Source of the DNA: Bacteroidales bacterium
GTDB lineage: Bacteria > Bacteroidota > Bacteroidia > Bacteroidales > UBA932
Length of the DNA: 61,986 bases
Assembly (NCBI GenBank): GCA_024398105.1
Contig: JAKSJP010000003.1
Coordinates: forward strand, 83,780-145,765
Reading direction: 5' to 3'
Of the stretch, positions 39,001 to 46,988 are shown in pieces. Position numbers and translations under genes: made by a program. The notes beneath the pieces are model-generated. The model did not search any database, was not told the origin of the DNA, and saw only the letters and a program-made list of their open reading frames with translations. Positions within the stretch are counted from its first letter, which is position 1; the number at the start of each line of letters is the position of its first letter.

Positions 39001-39594
39001 AGAGTCTACGACTCGAACGGCAATGCAGTGAGATCGATAGAATCGATTGACACCGAAGACGCAGTCAAGTTCGCAGGAACGACAGTCCCTCCTGTATTCG
39101 GTTCTTTCGGCAACTCATTCTGTCTTGGAAGCTTCGACCTTTCCATCTCATTCATGTACAATTTCGGACATGTCCTCAGGAATGATGTCAACAGGACTTT
39201 CTCGTACAGACTTTCCGGGAATCTCCACAAAGACTTCGCAAGGAGATGGAAGAAACCTGGCGACGAGGCAATCACGGACATTCCTGCCTATTACTCACTC
39301 AAGAACACATCCATCAACGAGACTGATGTGATGCTGCTTTACGAATATGCCGACATAAACGTACTTCCTGCATCATACATCAAGCTGAGGGAAGTATCAC
39401 TCGGATACAGGCTTCCTGCCCCGGCATGCCGCGCCATCCATGCGGAGAGCGCATCAGTACGCCTTCAGGCATCCAATCTTGCTACCATAGCCTTCAACGG
39501 CGAAGGCATCGATCCTGAGGCATTCTCGTTCAGCGGAGGACGAACAGACAAGTTCAACCCATTCATTTCAGCAAGTCTCAACATCGGATTCTAA
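36058..39594 (+). CDS. SusC/RagA-type TonB-dependent outer-membrane transporter with STN domain
   Basis: 1178 residues with signal peptide ending VTRAQ. Order: STN/secretin domain (about 22-100, QPLSTVLKLISAQTEYSFVY), which contacts FecR; carboxypeptidase-D-like domain (about 120-200, VHGTVTDETGDPLPGADVYI); TonB plug (205-330, LRSLEGSTAGLSVSETGDGV and VDGVAMTKTQMDQ); and a 22-strand barrel ending in SASLNIGF with a terminal Phe. It should import a ligand too large for porins, energised by TonB. The STN domain marks it as a signalling receptor, consistent with the adjacent sigma/FecR pair. SusD follows after 2 bp. Confidence 0.97.
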   Translation: MRKFLFSMVLILTVMTGVTRAQGRYTVIAENQPLSTVLKLISAQTEYSFVYNNDLIDTSVKISVGISSDNISEILDAVADKTGLKYTIVGKQIAISVPDVISQAQNQTHTQAGSRKARNVHGTVTDETGDPLPGADVYIAGTKTGAFTDLYGRYSIDVPDDKDIKLTFEFIGMRAVTETIGNRNVINVVLTEDARALSQVVVTGYQTISRERSAGSFAAVSGEAVRDQANIHGNILRSLEGSTAGLSVSETGDGVKYLIRGVSSINSKTEPLFIVDGVAMTKTQMDQMVNPNDVESINFLKDATAASIWGAQAANGVIVVTTKTGKANSKLSVNYNGSFTFKGKPRWSYMDRMSSEEFIKTAIEVFDPQTYKWNDVQNNTYGTSNDYRVIYPHENVLYQYYNGTMSLDERDAVLDRLSSTDGRKEYEKYFMSNAYLMNHSVSFSGGNDKSSFYASLESQKDKGTDMDSSDEYKLFFRDILKPVQWLSLDLSANAFFSYEKSHFQSHGLTDLPYLSYYGEDGKELSLTDYVMTDAYRREIEGITGIGLSFNPVSDFLASSATTRQQGVNANAGLTVRIAKWLSYEGRFQYSLTSGSGERFMPAETFGVRIERAQGTDMEGTQYLPSSGGHFTSVNSSMRSYTVRNQINVDKSFGESGNHRFTGVAGFEFSSRKSGSNQTFLRGYDMQTMQHIRYDSFNLNMTGVKNPALPAFAASSTNTFEPNDFEQGEMEYRFVSMYANGAYTLMDKYSFNASIRVDQSNLFGSDPSVQFKPIWSTGAIWNMAKEDFMSGTAGWLNRLNLRASFGYAGNSPDPGKGGPYDILSSVSNPNYSRFGLGYVVVTPANDKLSWEKTRTINLGIDWAVLNNRLSGEIDLYDKKTTNLLGNAPVDPTTGFTTVLSNIGTMSNKGIEFTVHSTNIEAGMFAWYTDLNFTFNKNMLVDMYVEPPGSPYKMISYDYWQGYPYGTVFAYNWAGLDPADGMPRVYDSNGNAVRSIESIDTEDAVKFAGTTVPPVFGSFGNSFCLGSFDLSISFMYNFGHVLRNDVNRTFSYRLSGNLHKDFARRWKKPGDEAITDIPAYYSLKNTSINETDVMLLYEYADINVLPASYIKLREVSLGYRLPAPACRAIHAESASVRLQASNLATIAFNGEGIDPEAFSFSGGRTDKFNPFISASLNIGF

Positions 39595-39596
39595 GT

Positions 39597-40994
39597 ATGA
39601 AAAAGTCATTTGCAATCATAGTTTCAATCATATTCGTGCTGAGTTCATGCACCGAATATCTTGATGTCAAGCCGCGTGGCTATGACATCGCATCCAAGGT
39701 CGAACACTACGAAGGCCTTCTGTACGGAGGTGACCTGGTCTTGATGGACATTTCGTTCCCATATATGTGCATGGAGTGCTACACCGATGACGAAGGCTAC
39801 GCCAACGCATACAGTACCGCAGGCACTATCACATGCAACGGATACAAGTGGGAAAAGGATATCTACCGTGAGGACCAGCAGGCCGGAGAGTGGAACAGTT
39901 TCACCACCACCCTCTATAACAGCAATCTTGTCATTGCCGGGATCATGGATGCCGTAGACGGCACCGAGGAGGAGAAGAAGGCAGTCCTGGCAGAAGCCAG
40001 GATGCAGAGGGCATGGTGTACATTCATGATGTCACAGTTCTTCGGAGACGTACCGATCATCACCAAGGCATCTACAATGAGCAACGATTTCTCGCTCAGA
40101 AGCGTCGCCGAGGTCAAGGATTTCGTCCTTAAGGAAATGTCCGAGGCTGTCGAGGACCTCAAGGATGTCCCTGAGCACTACCTCAGGATCTTCAAGCCGA
40201 CAGGCTATGGTCTTTTTGGAAAGGTCCTTTTCATGTATGGCGACTACAGCGAGGCTGAGATCCAGCTCAGGAAGTGCTACGACATGCTCCAGGCACAGTC
40301 TGACGTCAGACTTATCGACTACCAGCCTCTGATGGACGCCAACGGAGACATTGACTATGTGGTAAGACCGGACTCAAACACTGAGAGGCTTTTCTACTTC
40401 ATGGGTATGCCAAGGCTCTGGGACAGCGTATATGCAAGCATGTACAACATGCTGATGTACGGCATCAGGAACGACATGATCGAAAGGTTCTTCACTGACA
40501 GACATGACTGCAGGATGGCCTTCCACTCATCCGTATCGACCGGTGTGAGCCTGTACAAGACTTACAGACCGAAGGAGACATACGCCGCGAACATGAGCAA
40601 CATTGCCTCCAACATCGGCCTTGACCTTTCCGAGGTCTATACCATGTACGCCGAGTGCCTCGCCAGGGCCGGAAAGACAGACGAAGCTGCTGAGTTGCTA
40701 GTGAAGCTCAGAAGTTCAAGAATGGATGAAGGCCACGGAGCCATCCCATCCGACGTCGTCAGCAGCGAGGACATGGTACGTTTCGCATTCTACGAGAGAA
40801 TGAGGGAGCAGCTTGGATTCGGAACAAGCTGGTTCGACATGAAGCGCCTGTGGAACGACCCGCTTTTCCAGGACCTCAAGCTGCTCTATGTCCACACATT
40901 GGGCTCAGAGACATACACCCTCACGGAAGACAGGCTGACCATGGCCTATCCGCCGGCAGTGCTTTCATGGCACCCTGAATACAAATCGAAATAA
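39597..40994 (+). CDS. SusD/RagB-type surface ligand-binding lipoprotein
   Basis: 465 residues. The signal and lipobox are IVSIIFVLSSCTEYLDVKPR, typical of SusD proteins, and the TPR-like helices and C-terminal RMREQLGFGTSWFDMKRLWN block agree with the family. It caps the SusC barrel and captures the substrate at the cell surface. The start lies 2 bp after the SusC stop. The ligand cannot be read from sequence; the downstream thiol-redox genes and absence of glycoside hydrolases suggest a non-glycan cargo. Confidence 0.95.
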   Translation: MKKSFAIIVSIIFVLSSCTEYLDVKPRGYDIASKVEHYEGLLYGGDLVLMDISFPYMCMECYTDDEGYANAYSTAGTITCNGYKWEKDIYREDQQAGEWNSFTTTLYNSNLVIAGIMDAVDGTEEEKKAVLAEARMQRAWCTFMMSQFFGDVPIITKASTMSNDFSLRSVAEVKDFVLKEMSEAVEDLKDVPEHYLRIFKPTGYGLFGKVLFMYGDYSEAEIQLRKCYDMLQAQSDVRLIDYQPLMDANGDIDYVVRPDSNTERLFYFMGMPRLWDSVYASMYNMLMYGIRNDMIERFFTDRHDCRMAFHSSVSTGVSLYKTYRPKETYAANMSNIASNIGLDLSEVYTMYAECLARAGKTDEAAELLVKLRSSRMDEGHGAIPSDVVSSEDMVRFAFYERMREQLGFGTSWFDMKRLWNDPLFQDLKLLYVHTLGSETYTLTEDRLTMAYPPAVLSWHPEYKSK

Positions 40995-41012
40995 TCAATT
41001 AACAGATAGAAT

Positions 41013-42353
41013 ATGAAAAAATCAATCATCTATGCAGCCTTGGCTGCAATCACATGTCTGGTTTCATGTAAGGAACCGATTCCTGTAATCCCTGCAGAGG
41101 TATCAGTATCTCCATCATCAGTGACCTTCGAGGCCGAAGGCGGAACTCTCAACGTCGCTGTGACAACAAACAAGGACAGCTACACAGTCACAGGTGCACC
41201 ATCATGGCTCTCAGTAAAGCAGAACGGAAAGGAGATTTCCCTCACTGCTGAGCAGAACAGCGTCAACGAGGAACGCACAGCGACTATTGTCGTCGCTGCC
41301 GAGGAAGCAAGCTGCAACATCGAGGTCAAGCAGAAGCCAGGTAGCCCATACCCTGGATTCCAGGTAGTTTCCAAGGCCGGATTCGAATACGCAGGTACCA
41401 TGATCTACCAGTTTGCCAAGCCACAGGATGGCTATGACGGAGGTCAGGGATACCTGGTTCTTGAGGACGAAGACGGCAACCAGGTAAGCATCTGGATCTA
41501 TACGGAGCTTTTCGCATCTGAGGAAGATGTAGTTCTCAACAACGGAACCTATACAAAGGGAGAGGACGCATACCCTGCACTTGTCGCAAAGAAGATGACA
41601 TGGATGGCGGGAACCAAGATGGACATGGACGATGACGAATCTTTCATCTTCGGTTCATACTATGCAGATGCAGCGACAGAGAAGGAGACTCCTCTCGTTT
41701 CAGGTACAGTTGAAGTATCGCAGGACAAGGACGCCCAGGTCATCAAGGCAGACCTCAAGGATGCTGCCGGCAATGACTACAAGTACGTATACATCGGAGA
41801 AGTAGAAATTGATGCCGAAGGAGCCGGATATCCATCAGAGAACGATGACCGCATCGACGTGGCAGGCACCGTATTCGGAGCAGATTGTATGTACATGGGA
41901 GAAGAGGACGGCAAGACCATGTTCAGGCTCATGCTGTACTCAGGAGATGAAGAAGATCCTGCCATGACAAACTTCGAGTTCCTTGTAGACCCTGTCGAAT
42001 TCTCAGAGGACTATGACCTTTCAGGCATATACACATACTCAGCACCTTCTGAGGACGAGGAAGAGGACGAAGAGGCTGGTGATGATGAGGGAGAGGAGGT
42101 TACCGGCACCCTCATCCCAGGATCACTTGTAGAGCTCTTCCCTGGTTTCTCAATGCCTATGGGAACATACGTCATGTACTCATTCGGTGACTATCTCCTC
42201 GGTGATGCATTCGACAGCCTTTCACTCGAAAGACAGGAAGACGGCAGCTATGCACTAAGCGGAGCCATCATGTCAAGCGAAGGTGAATTCGTATTCTTCT
42301 TAAATGTCAACGTGGAGATTCCTATCATAGACGGTACAGAAGAGGAAGACTAA
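41013..42353 (+). CDS. BACON-domain lipoprotein, acidic
   Basis: 446 residues. The lipobox is in AITCLVSCKEPIP. A BACON domain spans about 25-110 (VSVSPSSVTFEAEGGTLNVA ... SWLSVKQNG ... NEERTATIVV), a fold used for carbohydrate, mucin or protein binding at the surface. The remaining ~330 residues are acidic and beta-rich, with an EDEEEDEEAGDDEGEE tract near residue 345, and are not recognised. It is 18 bp after SusD and 8 bp before the first TlpA gene. Probably a surface accessory binding protein of the same transporter. Confidence 0.85.
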   Translation: MKKSIIYAALAAITCLVSCKEPIPVIPAEVSVSPSSVTFEAEGGTLNVAVTTNKDSYTVTGAPSWLSVKQNGKEISLTAEQNSVNEERTATIVVAAEEASCNIEVKQKPGSPYPGFQVVSKAGFEYAGTMIYQFAKPQDGYDGGQGYLVLEDEDGNQVSIWIYTELFASEEDVVLNNGTYTKGEDAYPALVAKKMTWMAGTKMDMDDDESFIFGSYYADAATEKETPLVSGTVEVSQDKDAQVIKADLKDAAGNDYKYVYIGEVEIDAEGAGYPSENDDRIDVAGTVFGADCMYMGEEDGKTMFRLMLYSGDEEDPAMTNFEFLVDPVEFSEDYDLSGIYTYSAPSEDEEEDEEAGDDEGEEVTGTLIPGSLVELFPGFSMPMGTYVMYSFGDYLLGDAFDSLSLERQEDGSYALSGAIMSSEGEFVFFLNVNVEIPIIDGTEEED

Positions 42354-42361
42354 ATCCAGGA

Positions 42362-43726
42362 ATGAATAAAATGAGAAAGACCATACTTACAGCACTCTCG
42401 GCGATCGTACTCGCCGGGTGTGCTTCAAATAACAGCGGAAACGGTGGTCCGACCATATTCCAGGGTCGGTTCATCGGCTACAACGACGAATTCGTTGAAT
42501 TCTTCGACATCGTCGACGGAGAATATGTCGAGATGCCAGTGAAGGTCAACCCGGACGGAACATTCTGCGACACGCTCCAGTTCCCTGAGAACAAGTACAA
42601 CGCAGCTCTTTTCGCTGACAAGTTCATGTTCCGTGTATGCATGGAGCAGGGCAAGACCTATACCGCGGAGTTCGACCTAACCGAGGAAGGTGTAGAGACC
42701 AACTACAGATTCATCGGCGAAGGAGAAGCAGAGAACAGGTTCCTCAGCCATCTTGTCGCTGCCGATCCGTTCAGCAGCTTTGACTCCGTCAAGGATTTCG
42801 GCAGCTGCCGCAAGATGCTCGACGGACTCTACAATCCTCTTCTGGAAGAGCTCAGGACCGTCGGCAACAAGCCTTTCGTCAAGTTCTACGAGGATCAGAT
42901 CAAAGGCAACATCAAGTCTTATCTATGCTTCAGTCCATTCTTTGCTGCAGTCTCAAACGGTTCGTACCAGGACGACCCTGAGTTCAACGCATATATCGCG
43001 AAGAACTACAAGCTTGGTGACGACGAGTTTGAAGCTACCATGGGCAATGTGTTCACAAACGTCGCTTACATGGTACCTGAGATCGATGCGACCGCAGCCC
43101 TCCAGGCTGCTGCCAGCTGTGCTGTGAAGCCTGCCCAGAAGGAGGCTGCCATGAACATGATGCTCGCAGCTCTCGCCAATGCCGGTAATTTCAACGGTAT
43201 CGCCGATGCATACGAGTACTTCCAGGACAATGTCACCAACGACGACTACCTTGATGCCGCAGACGAGATCTGCAGGAACGTCCTCACACTTGTCCCTGGC
43301 GTACAGGCCCCGGAAATCGAGTTCAAGGACATTGACGGGAAGGTATTCCATCTCGCCGACTTCACAGGTAAGCCTCTCTACATCGACCTCTGGGCTTCAT
43401 GGTGCGGACCATGCTGCGAGGAGATCCCTCATCTCCAGAAGTTCGTGGATTCGCTCGGCAACGACCCAGAGATCCGCTGTATCAGCATTTCCATCGACGA
43501 TGACGAGTCAGACTGGACTACAAAGCTTGACGAAGTGGGTTCTACCTGGCCTCAGTACATAGCGACTGCCGACGGACAGGCAAGCATCTCCGGCACATAC
43601 TTCATCTCAGCTATCCCACGTTTCCTTCTTATCGATGCTGAAGGAAAGATCGTCTCTGTCAACGCTCCACGTCCGTCTGCACCGGACCTCCTTTCAAAAC
43701 TCAATGAAATGTTATGCGCAGAATAG
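42362..43726 (+). CDS. TlpA-like thioredoxin-fold lipoprotein (1)
   Basis: 454 residues. Lipobox Cys20 in SAIVLAGCASNN. The N-terminal half (about 30-110) looks like the DUF4369-type beta domain that often precedes TlpA domains in Bacteroidota. A helical middle follows, and then the thioredoxin/AhpC-TSA domain from about 312, with Cys348-x-x-Cys351 in WASWCGPCC and the cis-Pro in SAIPRFLLID. It should be a periplasmic or membrane-tethered thiol reductase. A third Cys directly follows the CxxC pair. Its 3' end overlaps the next gene by 13 bp, so the pair is translationally coupled. Confidence 0.9.
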   Translation: MNKMRKTILTALSAIVLAGCASNNSGNGGPTIFQGRFIGYNDEFVEFFDIVDGEYVEMPVKVNPDGTFCDTLQFPENKYNAALFADKFMFRVCMEQGKTYTAEFDLTEEGVETNYRFIGEGEAENRFLSHLVAADPFSSFDSVKDFGSCRKMLDGLYNPLLEELRTVGNKPFVKFYEDQIKGNIKSYLCFSPFFAAVSNGSYQDDPEFNAYIAKNYKLGDDEFEATMGNVFTNVAYMVPEIDATAALQAAASCAVKPAQKEAAMNMMLAALANAGNFNGIADAYEYFQDNVTNDDYLDAADEICRNVLTLVPGVQAPEIEFKDIDGKVFHLADFTGKPLYIDLWASWCGPCCEEIPHLQKFVDSLGNDPEIRCISISIDDDESDWTTKLDEVGSTWPQYIATADGQASISGTYFISAIPRFLLIDAEGKIVSVNAPRPSAPDLLSKLNEMLCAE

Positions 43727-44823
43727 TCACATTCATAGCTGCAATAACGATTCTTGCAGCATGTGCTCCAAAGTATGAGCACGCCATCTCAGGAGAGATA
43801 CAGGGTGTCGACAGCGGATATCTTCTGAGTTTCTACACCGCGGACGGTGATTCCGGTGTCAATTCCATGGACACCCTCTACATAGAAAACGGCAAGTTCC
43901 ACTGGGATCCTGAAATTGACGAGCCTGGCATCATCATGATCGTCGATGTCGGCCATTTCGTAGACAACATCACACTCTACACAGTTCCGGGCGAGAATGC
44001 TGTGATCAAAGGTACCATGGCTGACTTCAAGCTGAGCGGTTCGAAGTACTATCAGGAACTTGGAAAATTCTTTGAGAAGTCCCATGATGTCGACCAGGCA
44101 CGCAAGGACCTGATCAATACCATCCCGACAGAAGATGACGAGGACTATGACATGGCTGAGTACAGTGCCAAGGAGCGTGAGATCTCTGCACAGTGGAACC
44201 AGGTTGCCCTCGATTTCGTGAAGGCTAATCCGGACAGCGACGTATCTGCATACCTCATCCGCGAAATGAGCAGCGCAGAGATGGTAGAAGAAGCCGTGGA
44301 TATCGTATCACAGAGCGTCATAGACGGTCCTCTCGGTCACCTCATCGAATCAAGGCTCATCCTCATCGATTCAGAGCTTGCCAGACAGTCTGCAAGAAGG
44401 ACCGTATATGAGGGAGCAGAGGCTCCTGACTTCACTCTGAAGACATCCACCGGCGACACCTTCACCCTCTCAGAGCAGCGCGGAAAGTGGGTGATGCTCG
44501 ATTTCTGGGGAACATGGTGCACATGGTGCATCGAAGGTCTCCCTACCGTCAAGGAAATCGCACATACATACACTGACAACTTCATGGTCGTCAGCGTAGA
44601 TACAAGAGATCCTGAGGGAGCATGGCTCAAGGGTATCGAAAAATACGAGATGGACTGGACACAGGTCTACAACTCCGAGAAAGATGCCATTGACAGCAAG
44701 TACGCCGTAGAAGGTTTCCCTGGATTCTATGTAATCGATCCTGAAGGTGTGATCAGGATGATCGCATTCGGAGAACCTGCTCACTTCGTCGACAAGATAG
44801 GTGAACTTATCGGAGCAAAATAG
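43714..44823 (+). CDS. TlpA-like thioredoxin-fold lipoprotein (2)
   Basis: 369 residues. Lipobox Cys17 in ILAACAPKY. It has the same layout as its neighbour: an N-terminal DUF4369-like beta domain (about 20-115, EIQGVDSGYLLSFYTADGDS), a helical middle, and a thioredoxin domain with Cys269-x-x-Cys272 in WGTWCTWCIEGLP and the cis-Pro in EGFPGFYVIDPEG. The unusual CTWC active site, in place of CGPC, should shift its redox potential. It starts inside the end of the previous gene. DsbD follows 12 bp later and would supply electrons. Confidence 0.9.
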   Translation: MRRIVTFIAAITILAACAPKYEHAISGEIQGVDSGYLLSFYTADGDSGVNSMDTLYIENGKFHWDPEIDEPGIIMIVDVGHFVDNITLYTVPGENAVIKGTMADFKLSGSKYYQELGKFFEKSHDVDQARKDLINTIPTEDDEDYDMAEYSAKEREISAQWNQVALDFVKANPDSDVSAYLIREMSSAEMVEEAVDIVSQSVIDGPLGHLIESRLILIDSELARQSARRTVYEGAEAPDFTLKTSTGDTFTLSEQRGKWVMLDFWGTWCTWCIEGLPTVKEIAHTYTDNFMVVSVDTRDPEGAWLKGIEKYEMDWTQVYNSEKDAIDSKYAVEGFPGFYVIDPEGVIRMIAFGEPAHFVDKIGELIGAK

Positions 44824-44831
44824 TATCTTTG
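44824..44831 (+). promoter_or_regulatory. -7 box just before dsbD
   Basis: TATCTTTG starts 1 bp after the previous stop and ends 4 nt before the dsbD ATG. A transcript from it would be essentially leaderless. Read-through from the operon is the alternative. Confidence 0.4.
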
Positions 44832-44835
44832 CAAA

Positions 44836-46842
44836 ATGCTAAAGAATCTAATAAAGAAAATCGCAGTGCTGCTTCCACTAGCAGCACTGTTCATCATTTC
44901 CAGCCCGGCGGAGGCACAAGTACGTCAGCCGGTACAATGGTCAGTGACAAGCACCAAGGTCAAGAAGAATCTCTATGAGATCAAGGCCACCGGTGAGATC
45001 AAGAGAAGAGGATGGCACATCTATGACCTCCAGGAATACGAGATGGGTCCGAACTCGACCATCTTCACCGTAAGCGGCGAAGGCATCGAGCCTGTCGGTG
45101 AGCCTCAGATCACTTCCGAGGTCAAGCGTTCATTCGACGAGATCTTCGAGATGGAGATCGGCACATGCGACGGTCCTGTCACTATCACACAGCAGGTGAA
45201 TGTCATCAAGGACGGGACATCCGACGTGGCTGTCCACATCGAATGGCAGGCCTGCAACGACAGCAACTGTCTTCCTGTCGATGAATTCGACGAGACAGTC
45301 CAGGTCGTCGGCAAGGGAACAGCGTCGTCAGGCAGCATCAGCGCCGCTTCCGGCGCTTCAGGAAGTGCCGGTTCACTCTGGGCACTCATCCTTGAAGCGA
45401 TACTCTGGGGCTTCGCCATGCTCCTTACCCCTTGCGTCTTCCCTATGGTCCCTATGACAGTCTCATTCTTCATGAAAGGCTCGTCGACAAAGGCTGAGGG
45501 CAGGTTCAAGGCAAGCATGTACGGCCTCTTCATAGTACTCCTCTACACCGTTCCGATCTCGCTCATCATCCTGCTCACCAGGATCATCGGCGGAGACGCA
45601 GTGACAGCGGACATCTTCAACTGGCTTGCGACACACTGGCTTCCAAACCTCATCTTCTTCACGGTATTCATGATCTTCGCCGCTTCGTTCTTCGGAGCCT
45701 TCGAGATCACACTCCCATCAAGCCTCGTGAACAAGAGCGACGCGAAGTCGTCGAAGTCAGGCCTCGCAGGAATCTTCTTCATGGCCCTCACCCTCGTGCT
45801 CGTGTCATTCTCATGCACCGGTCCGATCGTGGGTTCCGTACTCATCAAGAGCACCCAGGGCGAATTCTGGTCTCCGATGGTGACAATGCTTGCGTTCTCT
45901 GTAGCGTTCGCACTCCCATTCACCGTCCTTGCCCTCTTCCCTAGCCTCCTGAAGAACCTTCCTAAGAGCGGCGGCTGGCTCAACTCTGTGAAGGTAGTCC
46001 TCGGTTTCATCGAGATCGCGCTTGGCTTCAAGTTCCTCTCGACAGCAGACCAGACCTACCACTGGGGACTCCTCGACCGTGAGATATATCTCGCGATCTG
46101 GATCGTCACCTTCTCGCTCCTGGGAATGTACCTCCTCGGCAAGCTTCAGTTCAAGAATGACGACAAGGTCGAAAAGCTCAGCGTCGGCAGACTTGCCCTC
46201 GCGATCGGCGTCTTCACCTTCGTAGTATATATGATCCCAGGAATGTGGGGCGCGCCTCTCAAGGGTATCTCCGGATACCTTCCTCCGATCACCACCCAGG
46301 ACTTCGTGCTCGGCCAGACAAGCTACCAGCCGACAACCTATGTAATTGACCATGGTACCAGCTCGACCGACGACGACCCTGTTCCGACCGGCCGCAAGTA
46401 CTCGGACTTCCTCAAGATGCCATACGACATCCCGGCGTTCTTCGACTACAACGAGGCCCGCGAGTATGCCCTTTCTGTCGGCAAGCCTCTCTTCATCGAC
46501 TTCACCGGCCATGGTTGTGTGAACTGCCGTGAGATGGAGGCCCGCGTATGGTCAGACCCACGCGTCCTCAAGATGCTCATGGAAGACTATGTTGTCTGCT
46601 CGCTCTACGCAGACGACAAGAAGGAAGTCGACGAGGCCGACTGGGTGACGCTTGACAACGGCAAGGTCCTCAAGAGCCTCGGCAAGATCAACTCGAACTT
46701 CGCCATGACCCGCTTCAACGTCAACGCCCAGCCTTACTACGCGATCCTTGACCCTGAGACAGAAGAGCACAAGGTTCCGTCACGCGGCTACAACCTCGAC
46801 GTCGAAGCCTACGTCAATTTCCTTACAGAAGGTCTGAAATAA
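44836..46842 (+). CDS. dsbD: Thiol:disulfide interchange protein DsbD
   Basis: 668 residues. Signal peptide (MLKNLIKKIAVLLPLAALFI) and an N-terminal DsbD-alpha-like domain (about 28-160). The membrane part has about eight helices, with the redox Cys in LLTPCVFPMVPMTVS and FSCTGPIVGSV. The C-terminal thioredoxin domain (about 540-668) has CVNC in DFTGHGCVNCREME. It moves electrons from cytoplasmic thioredoxin to periplasmic partners, here most likely the two TlpA proteins encoded just upstream. It is the last gene of the locus; REP cluster C follows 21 bp later. Confidence 0.95.
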   Translation: MLKNLIKKIAVLLPLAALFIISSPAEAQVRQPVQWSVTSTKVKKNLYEIKATGEIKRRGWHIYDLQEYEMGPNSTIFTVSGEGIEPVGEPQITSEVKRSFDEIFEMEIGTCDGPVTITQQVNVIKDGTSDVAVHIEWQACNDSNCLPVDEFDETVQVVGKGTASSGSISAASGASGSAGSLWALILEAILWGFAMLLTPCVFPMVPMTVSFFMKGSSTKAEGRFKASMYGLFIVLLYTVPISLIILLTRIIGGDAVTADIFNWLATHWLPNLIFFTVFMIFAASFFGAFEITLPSSLVNKSDAKSSKSGLAGIFFMALTLVLVSFSCTGPIVGSVLIKSTQGEFWSPMVTMLAFSVAFALPFTVLALFPSLLKNLPKSGGWLNSVKVVLGFIEIALGFKFLSTADQTYHWGLLDREIYLAIWIVTFSLLGMYLLGKLQFKNDDKVEKLSVGRLALAIGVFTFVVYMIPGMWGAPLKGISGYLPPITTQDFVLGQTSYQPTTYVIDHGTSSTDDDPVPTGRKYSDFLKMPYDIPAFFDYNEAREYALSVGKPLFIDFTGHGCVNCREMEARVWSDPRVLKMLMEDYVVCSLYADDKKEVDEADWVTLDNGKVLKSLGKINSNFAMTRFNVNAQPYYAILDPETEEHKVPSRGYNLDVEAYVNFLTEGLK

Positions 46843-46863
46843 TAGTCTGAAACAACAGCTAGC

Positions 46864-46982
46864 GACCTAGGTCAGGCAAAAATGCCCCGACCTAGGTCGC
46901 TTGGTTTTTCTTTCTTTCTGATTTACAATTAGTTAGTAAATCACTCTGACCTAGGTCGCGGGGGAAACGTCCGACCTAGGTC
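46864..46982. repeat. REP cluster C: four GACCTAGGTC palindromes
   Basis: Palindromes start at 46864, 46889, 46948 and 46973, giving the exact 10-15-10-49-10-15-10 geometry of clusters A and B. The last pair with its 15-bp spacer is identical to cluster A. The first spacer and the 49-bp centre have diverged, yet they keep their length and pyrimidine-rich character. It fills the gap between convergent dsbD and the Xer gene, and its hairpins may also terminate transcription. Confidence 0.92.
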
Positions 46983-46988
46983 GCTTTC

